A stretch of DNA of 5,954 nt from an uncultured Oscillospiraceae bacterium (GTDB lineage Bacteria > Bacillota > Clostridia > Oscillospirales > Oscillospiraceae). The stretch spans positions 1 to 5,954 of the forward strand of contig CAKUIM010000046.1 in the NCBI GenBank assembly GCA_934660965.1, read 5' to 3'. Positions 1-4,144 of this stretch are shown here, piece by piece (the stretch's first letter is position 1; each line of letters starts with the position of its first letter). Made by a program: the position numbers and the translations under genes. The notes under the pieces are model-generated. The model was not told where the DNA came from, ran no database searches, and saw only the letters and a program-made list of their open reading frames with translations.

Positions 1-46
1 CTTCAGGGAGAGAGCCCTTAACCGGCAGCGTCACTTTTTCTCCCTG
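1..46. repeat. Fragment of the intergenic palindromic repeat family, cut by the window edge
   Basis: Positions 5-19 (AGGGAGAGAGCCCTT) are identical to 4043-4057 in the repeat cluster before lepA. The likeness continues loosely into a T-run followed by CTC and CCCT in both places (35-45 here, 4072-4084 there). An 8-bp inverted repeat, CAGGGAGA (4-11) with TCTCCCTG (39-46), could close a stem around a 27-nt loop. This looks like one end of a repeat unit whose remainder lies outside the window. It sits just upstream of the rpsO promoter and may also mark the 3' end of an unseen upstream gene. Confidence 0.55.
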
Positions 47-70
47 CGCTTCCTGTATCTAAATTTCCAC

Positions 71-99
71 TTTACATCTCCGAAAAGCTATGGTATACT
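71..99 (+). promoter_or_regulatory. Sigma-A type promoter of rpsO
   Basis: The -35 box is TTTACA (71-76) and the -10 box is TATACT (94-99). They are separated by exactly 17 bp, and a TG one base before the -10 box (91-92) makes it an extended -10. Each box matches the consensus at five of six positions. Transcription should start near 106, giving an rpsO leader of about 115 nt. This is the clearest forward promoter in the window and no comparable one is seen before pnp. Confidence 0.85.
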
Positions 100-105
100 G
101 CCTTT

Positions 106-221
106 GCGTGTCTACGGACACCATCCGCCGGCTTAGTTTCGGGACAACGGCTGCGCACCGCGGCCATCACACCGGCCCGTTACCCAGCGGCAGGAAATAT
201 GATTGAAAGGTGGAATCCCCC
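106..221 (+). promoter_or_regulatory. Foldable 5' leader of rpsO, candidate S15 autoregulatory region
   Basis: A hairpin at the extreme 5' end (108-121) has a 5-bp stem, GTGTC/GACAC, capped by TACG, which makes a C(UACG)G loop of the very stable UNCG class. Downstream, GGG (141-143) and AACGG (146-150) can pair with CCGTT (177-181) and CCC (183-185). This encloses a second hairpin, CTGCG/CGCGG (151-155 with 159-163), which contains a U-G pair next to a G-C pair. S15 proteins are known to repress their own mRNA in several bacteria by binding leader structures that mimic their 16S rRNA site, including a GU/GC motif beside a three-way junction. The assignment rests on hand-found pairings only. 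Confidence 0.4.
206..213 (+). promoter_or_regulatory. Ribosome binding site that fixes the rpsO start
   Basis: AAAGGTGG lies 8 nt before the ATG at 222. An in-frame GTG at 210 overlaps this site and has no well-placed site of its own, so the ATG is the better start. Confidence 0.85.
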
Positions 222-488
222 ATGATCCGCAAGGACCAGAAAACGGCCGTTATCGAGGCCAACCGCACCCACGAGACCGACACCGGCTCCCCCGAGGTGC
301 AGATCGCTATCCTCACCGCCCGCATCCAGGAGCTCACCGAGCATCTGCGCGTGCACATCCACGACAACCACAGCCGCCGCGGCCTGTACAAGATGATCGG
401 TAAGCGCCGCAAGCTGCTCGACTACCTGGCCAAGAAGGATATCGAGCGCTATCGTGCCATTATTGCCAAGCTGGGTATCCGTAAGTAA
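222..488 (+). CDS. rpsO: 30S ribosomal protein S15
   Basis: The gene encodes S15, a primary 16S rRNA-binding protein that organises the central domain of the 30S subunit and helps S6/S18 to join. The product has 88 residues, the normal family length (about 89). The hallmark DTGSPEVQ is at residues 20-27. The block HLRVHIHDNHSRRG (41-54) includes H41, D48 and S51, the positions that contact 16S rRNA in well-studied S15 proteins. KRRKLLDYL follows at 61-69, and the C-terminus is rich in basic residues, as expected. I chose the ATG at 222 because a good ribosome binding site precedes it by 8 nt and because the protein then starts MIRKDQK, as in other Bacillota. The gene has its own strong promoter and a terminator 32 nt after the stop. 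pnp follows in the same direction, as in many bacteria, so partial read-through into pnp is likely. Confidence 0.97.
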   Translation: MIRKDQKTAVIEANRTHETDTGSPEVQIAILTARIQELTEHLRVHIHDNHSRRGLYKMIGKRRKLLDYLAKKDIERYRAIIAKLGIRK

Positions 489-520
489 CGAAATCTACAA
501 TTTCATCACTGTAAGATGGA

Positions 521-553
521 GGGTGGCGTGGAATCACGCCACCCTTTTCTCTT
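521..553 (+). terminator. Intrinsic terminator between rpsO and pnp
   Basis: A perfect 10-bp stem (GGGTGGCGTG at 521-530 with CACGCCACCC at 535-544) has a 4-nt loop, GAAT, and is followed by TTTTCTCTT. It should end most rpsO transcripts. Since I see no convincing promoter between it and pnp, it probably works as a leaky attenuator that sets the ratio of S15 to PNPase mRNA. Confidence 0.88.
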
Positions 554-697
554 AAAGCCCCAAATCACACACAAGCAGCCGCTGCCTGACACTTATTTAG
601 CAGTTGAACGCAGGCCTAAACTCCCATTGGGCCCGGGTTCAAGTGCTAAAAAGCGAGGGCATCGGCTGCAGAAGAACACAAAAAGGAGTGTAACCGA
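554..697 (+). promoter_or_regulatory. Structured leader of pnp
   Basis: This gene-free stretch contains GCAGCCG (575-581), perfectly complementary to CGGCTGC (663-669). Between these arms lie two smaller stems: GCCTG/CAGGC (584-588 with 611-615) and GCCC/GGGC (631-634 with 657-660). Together they could make a multi-branched fold of about 95 nt, ending just before an unpaired, purine-rich run with AGGAG (684-688), 9 nt before the pnp ATG. In E. coli, PNPase controls its own mRNA through an RNase III-processed leader stem, so a structured leader here fits the gene. I looked for a promoter and found no pair of boxes worth calling. Confidence 0.4.
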
Positions 698-2848
698 ATG
701 TCAACCATCATCACCCATAAGCAGTTTACCAATTACAAGGTGTACGAGACCGAGGTGGCCGGCCGGCCGCTGAAGATCGAGGTGGGCAAAATGGCGGAGC
801 TGGCCAACGCCTCCGCCATGGTGCGCTACGGCGAGACCAGCGTTCTGGTGGCCGTCACCGCCTCCCCCCGTCCCCGGGACGGCATTGACTTCTTCCCCCT
901 GTCCGTGGACTTTGAGGAAAAGCTCTACGCCGTGGGCCGCATCCCCGGCTCCTTCATGCGCCGTGAGGGCCAGCCCTCTCTGCCCGCCGTGCTGGCCTCC
1001 CGCCTCATCGACCGGCCCATCCGTCCCCTCTTCCCCAGCGACCTGCGCAACGACGTGGTGGTCACCTGCACCGTGATGAGCCTGGACCCTGACTGCTCCC
1101 CCGAGGTCACCGCCATGATCGGCGTGTCCGCCTGCCTGAGCTACTCCGACATCCCCTGGAGCGGCCCCATCGGCTGCATGGAGGTGGGCTATGTGGACGG
1201 CAAGCTGGTCCTGAACCCCACCCAGGAGCAGAAGCACGCCTCCATGATGGACGTCACCGTGGCCGCCACCATGGAGAAGGTGGTCATGATCGAGGCCGGC
1301 GCCAAGGAGATCCCCGACGACATCATGTATGACGGCATCGTGGCCGCTCACGAAGAAATTAAGAAGCAGGTTGCCTTTATCAACCAGATCGTGGCCGAAA
1401 TCGGCAAGCCCAAGTTCGAGTACGAGCACGCCGACTTCAACCAGGAGCTTTTTGACGACATCGTGGCCAACTTCATGGACGAGGCCAAGGCCGCCATGGA
1501 CACCGACGACAAGAACGTGCGCGAGCAGCGCTGGAACGCCATGATCGACCACTGGCACGAGAAGTATCTGGAGACCTATCCCGATATGGACAAGTACCTG
1601 GAGGAGTTCACCTATAAGTTCCAGAAGAAGATCGTCAAGGCCTGGCTGCTGGAGGGCCACCGCGTGGACGGCCGCGCCAAGAACGAGATCCGGCCCCTGG
1701 CCGCCGAGGTGGGCGTGCTGCCCCGGGTCCACGGCTCCGGCCTCTTCACCCGCGGCCAGACCCAGGTGCTGTCCGTGGCGACCCTGAACACCCTCTCCGC
1801 CTGCCAGAAGCTCGACACCATCTGGGAGGAGACCGAGAAGCGCTATATGCACCACTATAACTTCCCCGGCTACTCCACCGGCGAGGCCCGGGGCGCCCGC
1901 TCCACCAACCGCCGGGAGAAGGGCCACGGCGCCCTGGCCGAGCGCGCGCTGGAGCCGGTGATCCCCCCCGTTGAGGAATTCCCCTACGCCATCCGTGTGG
2001 TCAGCGAGGTGCTCTCCTCCAACGGCTCCACCTCCCAGGGCTCCATCTGCGGCTCCACCCTGGCCCTGATGGACGCCGGCGTGCCCATCAAGGCCCCCGT
2101 GGCCGGCATCTCCTGCGGCCTCATCCAGGACGACGACGGCTCCTTCACCACCTTCATCGACATCCAGGGCGTGGAGGACTTCCACGGCGAGATGGACTTC
2201 AAGGTGGCCGGCACCAAGGCGGGCATCACCGCCATCCAGATGGATTTGAAGAACGACGGCCTGTCCCACGCCATCATCAAGGAGGCGCTGGACATCACCC
2301 GGGACGCCCGCTACGCCATTCTGGACGAGATCATGCTGCCCTGCATCAGCAAACCCCGCGCCGAGGTCAGCAAGTACGCCCCCAAGATGCTCACCATGAA
2401 GATCGACCCGGACAAGATCCGCGAGGTCATCGGCAAGGGCGGCTCCGTCATCCAGAAGATCACCGCCGAGTCCGGCGCCCAGGTGGACATTGAGGACGAC
2501 GGCACCATCCACATCGCCTCCCCCAACGCCGAGGCCTGCGACGTGGCCAAGAAGATGATCGAGACCATCGTCTTCGTGCCCCAGGTGGGCGAGCTGTACT
2601 ACGGCAAGGTGGTGCGCATCCTCCAGTTCGGCGCCTTTGTGGAGCTGGCCCCCGGCAAGGACGGCATGGTCCACATCTCCAAGCTGGCCAACCACCGGGT
2701 CGCCAAGGTGGAGGACGTGGTGAACATCGGCGACATGATCTGGGTCAAGGTCACCGACATCGATGAGAAGGGCCGCGTCAACCTCTCCTACAAGGACGCC
2801 CTGGCCGAGATCGAGCAGCGCAAGGCCCGCGGCGAGCAGGTAAAGTAA
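698..2848 (+). CDS. pnp: Polyribonucleotide nucleotidyltransferase (PNPase)
   Basis: PNPase degrades RNA 3' to 5' by phosphorolysis, releasing nucleoside diphosphates, and can add tails in reverse; it works as a trimer in the cytoplasm. The 716-residue product has the full family layout: first RNase PH domain (about 14-145), all-alpha linker (about 240-320), second RNase PH domain (about 322-550), KH domain (about 562-622) and S1 domain (about 629-700). RNA-contact residues FMRR are at 86-89, in the place of FFRR in E. coli. The phosphate-binding stretch SNGSTSQ is at 441-447. The catalytic set corresponding to E. coli D486, D492 and K494 is present as D494, D500 and K502. The KH loop GKGG is at 579-582. 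The ATG at 698 follows AGGAG by 9 nt. One divergent spot is STGEARGARSTNRREKGHG (393-411), which by memory reads more like GETGxxRGPGRREIGHG in Bacillus. The gene lies downstream of rpsO and ends at a strong terminator. Confidence 0.98.
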   Translation: MSTIITHKQFTNYKVYETEVAGRPLKIEVGKMAELANASAMVRYGETSVLVAVTASPRPRDGIDFFPLSVDFEEKLYAVGRIPGSFMRREGQPSLPAVLASRLIDRPIRPLFPSDLRNDVVVTCTVMSLDPDCSPEVTAMIGVSACLSYSDIPWSGPIGCMEVGYVDGKLVLNPTQEQKHASMMDVTVAATMEKVVMIEAGAKEIPDDIMYDGIVAAHEEIKKQVAFINQIVAEIGKPKFEYEHADFNQELFDDIVANFMDEAKAAMDTDDKNVREQRWNAMIDHWHEKYLETYPDMDKYLEEFTYKFQKKIVKAWLLEGHRVDGRAKNEIRPLAAEVGVLPRVHGSGLFTRGQTQVLSVATLNTLSACQKLDTIWEETEKRYMHHYNFPGYSTGEARGARSTNRREKGHGALAERALEPVIPPVEEFPYAIRVVSEVLSSNGSTSQGSICGSTLALMDAGVPIKAPVAGISCGLIQDDDGSFTTFIDIQGVEDFHGEMDFKVAGTKAGITAIQMDLKNDGLSHAIIKEALDITRDARYAILDEIMLPCISKPRAEVSKYAPKMLTMKIDPDKIREVIGKGGSVIQKITAESGAQVDIEDDGTIHIASPNAEACDVAKKMIETIVFVPQVGELYYGKVVRILQFGAFVELAPGKDGMVHISKLANHRVAKVEDVVNIGDMIWVKVTDIDEKGRVNLSYKDALAEIEQRKARGEQVK

Positions 2849-2877
2849 GCGCCCCTCCCAAAACTCTCTCAAAGCGC

Positions 2878-2914
2878 AAAGCGCCGCCGGAACATTCCGG
2901 CGGCGCTTTTTATT
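2878..2914 (+). terminator. Intrinsic terminator of pnp, possibly shared with the convergent gene
   Basis: GCGCCGCCGGAA (2881-2892) pairs perfectly with TTCCGGCGGCGC (2895-2906). The AAA before and TTT after extend the stem to about 15 bp, and a T-rich tail, TTTTTATT, follows at 2907-2914. Read on the minus strand, the same hairpin is followed by TTTGCGCTTT. Since it lies just past the stop of the convergent TM2 gene, it may also end that transcript, though less efficiently. Confidence 0.9.
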
Positions 2915-2931
2915 CTGCCCTTGCAGGGCGC

Positions 2932-3333
2932 TTACACATAGTAAGGGTTGGGCTTGCACAGCAGCGCAATGCAGTCCACAATCCACCCGATGCCGAACAG
3001 CCCCACCGTCAGGATATACAGGATGCCCATTCCGACCTTGCCCTCATAGAATTTGTGGGCCCCCACAAAGCCGAGGAACAGGCACAGCAGAAAGGCCACC
3101 CATTTATCCCGGGGCCGCTTCAGCGCCCCCGCCGCCACGTTTGTGTTGACGTTGGTATTGGTGTTGGTGTTGTTGACCACAACCTGGGGCTGGGTCTGCC
3201 GGAGCTCCTCAACCTGACAGCCGCACACCGTACACACCACCGCCGCCGCGGGGATTTTGGCCCCGCAGTTTTTGCAGAATTTCATCTGCTGCCCGATCTC
3301 CTGGGCTGTTTGCCCCATCGTTTTTTCTTCCAT
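2932..3333 (-). CDS. Zinc-ribbon and TM2 domain membrane protein
   Basis: This is a 133-residue protein of unknown cellular role. The N-terminal part carries a small zinc ribbon with two CxxC pairs, C20/C23 and C34/C37. A polar linker follows (about 45-75) with an Asn/Thr-rich stretch, VNNTNTNTNVNTNV (53-66). The C-terminal part (about 76-133) is a TM2 domain: two hydrophobic segments (about 78-92 and 102-126) separated by the turn GAHKFYEGKVG (91-101), which is typical of the family. The ribbon probably faces the cytoplasm, but topology is inferred. The first ATG is chosen because AAAGGGG lies 8 nt before it; an internal ATG at residue 6 has no such site. A promoter lies about 50 bp upstream. 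The gene converges on pnp and diverges from the ribbon-helix-helix gene. The domain call is firm; no substrate or partner can be named. Confidence 0.9.
   Translation of the reverse strand: MEEKTMGQTAQEIGQQMKFCKNCGAKIPAAAVVCTVCGCQVEELRQTQPQVVVNNTNTNTNVNTNVAAGALKRPRDKWVAFLLCLFLGFVGAHKFYEGKVGMGILYILTVGLFGIGWIVDCIALLCKPNPYYV
3136..3177 (-). repeat. In-frame short tandem repeat coding for the Asn/Thr linker
   Basis: On the coding strand, AAC-ACC and AAT-ACC codon pairs recur with small variations (AAC-GTC, AAC-ACA). They give alternating Asn and Thr/Val at residues 53-66 of the TM2 protein. The 6-bp period keeps the reading frame, so slippage would change linker length without breaking the gene. 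Confidence 0.65.
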
Positions 3334-3373
3334 TCTGATATCCCCTTTCTGTATTACACTTCAATATCATTAT

Positions 3374-3381
3374 TGCATGCA
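3374..3381. promoter_or_regulatory. 8-bp perfect palindrome at the predicted TM2 transcription start
   Basis: TGCATGCA covers the expected start of the TM2 transcript (near 3376). It could be half of an operator or chance. It is listed because it lies between two divergent genes, one of which encodes a DNA-binding protein. Confidence 0.25.
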
Positions 3382-3382
3382 T

Positions 3383-3412
3383 ATTGTAATATACTTTAAT
3401 TACAAATGTCAA
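3383..3412 (-). promoter_or_regulatory. Sigma-A type promoter of the TM2 gene
   Basis: Read on the minus strand, a perfect -35 box TTGACA (3412-3407) is followed after 18 bp by TACAAT (3388-3383), a five-of-six match to the -10 consensus. The predicted start near 3376 gives a leader of about 42 nt. The surrounding 90 bp are strongly AT-rich, in contrast to the genes on both sides. Confidence 0.75.
3384..3405. promoter_or_regulatory. Candidate operator: inverted repeat inside the TM2 promoter
   Basis: TTGTAAT (3384-3390) and ATTACAA (3399-3405) form a perfect 7-bp inverted repeat with an 8-bp spacer, centres 15 bp apart. The repeat covers most of the -10 box and the spacer of the TM2 promoter and lies just before the forward -10 box at 3415. 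A protein bound here would block the TM2 promoter and perhaps the divergent one. The ribbon-helix-helix protein encoded next door is the natural candidate. In AT-rich DNA such repeats also arise by chance. Confidence 0.35.
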
Positions 3413-3414
3413 CA

Positions 3415-3420
3415 TATAAT
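3415..3420 (+). promoter_or_regulatory. Possible -10 box for the ribbon-helix-helix gene
   Basis: A perfect TATAAT lies 30 bp before the ATG at 3450. The expected -35 region (about 3391-3398, ATACTTTA) matches the consensus poorly, so this would be a weak or activator-dependent promoter. It lies only 2 bp from the -35 box of the divergent TM2 promoter, so the two probably compete for polymerase. Confidence 0.45.
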
Positions 3421-3436
3421 AATGGCAAATACAGGG

Positions 3437-3444
3437 AGAGGTGG
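3437..3444 (+). promoter_or_regulatory. Ribosome binding site that fixes the ribbon-helix-helix start
   Basis: AGAGGTGG ends 5 nt before the ATG at 3450. The in-frame GTG at 3441 lies inside this site and is an unlikely start. Confidence 0.75.
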
Positions 3445-3449
3445 GCCCC

Positions 3450-3632
3450 ATGAAGGACGAACCGTTAAAAATCAAGCGCCGCGGCGAGGACGGCAGCCGG
3501 GTCATCACCATACGCATCCGGGAGGACACGCTGGCCGAGCTGGACCGAATCGCTGCGGAGAGCAACTATTCCCGCAACGAGTTGGTCAATATCATCCTGC
3601 GCCACGGGATCGAGCATATTGAGATCGAGTGA
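3450..3632 (+). CDS. Small ribbon-helix-helix (CopG/Arc-type) DNA-binding protein
   Basis: The 60-residue product matches the ribbon-helix-helix pattern. A basic N-terminal arm (KIKRRGEDGSR, 7-17) is followed by a beta strand VITIRI (18-23) with alternating outward residues. Helix A is at about 25-38 (EDTLAELDRIAAES). After a turn at NYS comes helix B at about 42-56 (RNELVNIILRHGIEH). In this fold, two chains pair their strands into a ribbon that enters the DNA major groove, so T20 and R22 are likely base contacts. Many such proteins are autorepressors or antitoxins, but no toxin gene adjoins this one. It is transcribed away from the TM2 gene across 116 bp holding overlapping promoter boxes and inverted repeats, and it ends at a strong terminator. 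I chose the ATG over the upstream GTG because of ribosome binding site spacing. Target and role are unknown. Confidence 0.85.
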   Translation: MKDEPLKIKRRGEDGSRVITIRIREDTLAELDRIAAESNYSRNELVNIILRHGIEHIEIE

Positions 3633-3652
3633 GCAGCCAATCTGTGCATAAC

Positions 3653-3691
3653 AAAACCCCCTCCGCGTGTTGCGGAGGGGGTTTTCAATTT
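3653..3691. terminator. Bidirectional intrinsic terminator after the ribbon-helix-helix gene
   Basis: AAAACCCCCTCCGC (3653-3666) pairs perfectly over 14 bp with GCGGAGGGGGTTTT (3672-3685) around a 5-nt loop. The stem is followed by CAATTT on the plus strand and by TTTTGTTAT on the minus strand. It ends the ribbon-helix-helix transcript 20 nt after its stop. It is also the first canonical terminator met by transcripts leaving lepA, about 460 bp beyond the lepA stop. Confidence 0.9.
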
Positions 3692-3719
3692 GTGGAGGTA
3701 TCGGGCGTTTTCGGGCAAT

Positions 3720-3772
3720 CCCTCCGTCAAAGCCTGCGGCTTTGCCACCTCCCTTTACACAAGGGAGGCTTT
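3720..3772 (+). repeat. Repeat unit 1 (plus orientation)
   Basis: The unit starts with CCCTCCGTC. Hairpin one is CAAAGCC/GGCTTTG (3728-3734 with 3738-3744). Hairpin two is CCTCCCTT/AAGGGAGG (3748-3755 with 3761-3768), followed by CTTT. It matches unit 5 base for base outside the stems and loops. GCAATCCCT occurs at 3715-3723 and again at 3781-3789, flanking the unit, which may be a target duplication or chance. Confidence 0.75.
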
Positions 3773-3790
3773 GGGTGCGCGCAATCCCTG

Positions 3791-3838
3791 CCTCTCCCTT
3801 TGGGAGAGGTGGCCGAGCGCAGCGAAGCCGGAGAGGGG
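3791..3838 (-). repeat. Repeat unit 2 (minus orientation)
   Basis: On the plus strand it begins with the hairpin CCTCTCCC/GGGAGAGG (3791-3798 with 3802-3809), then the shared link TGGC, a second GC-rich segment closed by GGC/GCC (3811-3813 with 3827-3829), and GGAGAGGGG. Its reverse complement aligns with units 1 and 5 over CCCTC and GCCACCTC. The second hairpin is poorly formed, so this copy looks degenerate. Confidence 0.65.
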
Positions 3839-3882
3839 AAACAGTGACCATACGATAGGATCCCAGGGGCTTATCTGCAAGA

Positions 3883-4050
3883 CCCTCTCAGTCACCTGCG
3901 GTGACAGCTCTCCCAAAGGGAGAGCCAAGGGCGCCGTGACCGAGCCGCAGCGAGACCTGTCGAGCGAAGCTAACTGCGGGATTGCTGCCGCTGCGCCCTT
4001 GGCTCCCTCTGACGAGGGAGCTGTCAGCCGCAAGGCTGACTGAGGGAGAG
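3883..4050. repeat. Composite palindromic element made of units 3 and 4
   Basis: Two oppositely facing units enclose a core of about 58 bp. The left unit (3883-3926) has hairpins GTCACC/GGTGAC (3891-3896 with 3900-3905) and GCTCTCCC/GGGAGAGC (3907-3914 with 3918-3925). The right unit (3999-4050) has GTCAGCC/GGCTGAC (4023-4029 with 4034-4040) and a CTCCCTC/GAGGGAG stem (4003-4009 with 4014-4020). The inner ends form a perfect 13-bp inverted repeat (3922-3934 with 3993-4005). The outer TGACAGCT (3902-3909) and AGCTGTCA (4019-4026) also match. The whole element, about 168 bp, is therefore a long imperfect palindrome with MITE-like terminal inverted repeats and no coding capacity. Confidence 0.7.
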
Positions 4051-4085
4051 AGCCCTTGAACGACATTGTCGTTTTTCTCTCCCTC
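4042..4085. repeat. Stem joining unit 4 to unit 5
   Basis: GAGGGAGAGA (4042-4051) is complementary over 10 bp to TCTCTCCCTC (4076-4085). Inside lies a second small hairpin, AACGAC/GTCGTT (4059-4064 with 4068-4073), followed by TTT. The start of this segment recurs at the beginning of the window (5-19), so it belongs to the mobile or spreading unit and is not unique spacer. Confidence 0.55.
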
Positions 4086-4132
4086 CGTCAAGCCCTCCGG
4101 GCTTGCCACCTCCCTCGTCAGAGGGAGGCTTT
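4081..4132 (+). repeat. Repeat unit 5 (plus orientation), abutting lepA
   Basis: Hairpin one is CAAGCCC/GGGCTTG (4089-4095 with 4099-4105). Hairpin two is CCTCCCTC/GAGGGAGG (4109-4116 with 4121-4128), followed by CTTTTAAT. On the plus strand this second hairpin with its T-run is terminator-like, although no plus-strand gene lies close before it. It ends about 12 bp from the lepA stop codon. On the minus strand it lacks a T-run and would be the first structure in the lepA 3' untranslated region. Confidence 0.75.
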
Positions 4133-4144
4133 TAATGCTTTCTG

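Larger units (their letters stand above)
3720..4132. repeat. Cluster of five palindromic repeat units in alternating orientation
   Basis: This gene-free stretch is made of related units listed one by one below. Written in the plus orientation, the shared plan is CCCTC-(C/A)-GTC, a small hairpin, then (G)C(C/A)-rich CTCCCT, a short loop, and AGGGAG(G/C)C. The order of orientations is plus, minus, plus, minus, plus. Open reading frames of 60-117 codons cross it in several frames, but they are built from the repeats and have no ribosome binding sites or recognisable domains. Such repeats are, from memory, common between genes of gut Oscillospiraceae. They resemble REP/MITE-like elements that have no transposase of their own. 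Confidence 0.8.

Noticed and set aside
210..221. Alternative GTG start of rpsO
   Set aside because: It would add four residues, but the GTG lies inside the ribosome binding site that serves the ATG at 222, and the family normally starts MIRKDQ-like.
586..622. Possible pnp promoter (CTGACA, TTGAAC, TAAACT)
   Set aside because: No pair of boxes has both acceptable matches and a spacing of 16-18 bp.
633..649. tRNA T-arm-like GGGTTCAAGT
   Set aside because: The five bases after the loop (GCTAA) are not complementary to the five before it (CCGGG), and no acceptor, D or anticodon arm can be found.
701..2986. 761-codon open frame on the minus strand opposite pnp
   Set aside because: It is an exact shadow of a certain PNPase gene. 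Its translation is a monotonous Gly/His/Asp/Val/Leu-rich string with no domains, as expected from GC-rich codon use with few stops on the opposite strand.
3441..3449. Alternative GTG start of the ribbon-helix-helix gene
   Set aside because: It overlaps the best ribosome binding site, and the purine run before it is only about 2 nt away.
3715..3789. 9-bp direct repeat GCAATCCCT flanking repeat unit 1 as a target-site duplication
   Set aside because: The first copy overlaps the CCCT that belongs to the unit itself, and a 9-bp match in such biased sequence is not strong enough to call an insertion event.
3690..4066. Open frames of 103-128 codons on both strands across the repeat cluster
   Set aside because: They consist mostly of repeat units, lack ribosome binding sites and domains, and overlap each other in several frames.
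3720..4132. CRISPR array
   Set aside because: The repeats are inverted, unequal in length and irregularly spaced, with no constant direct repeat and no spacers of even size.
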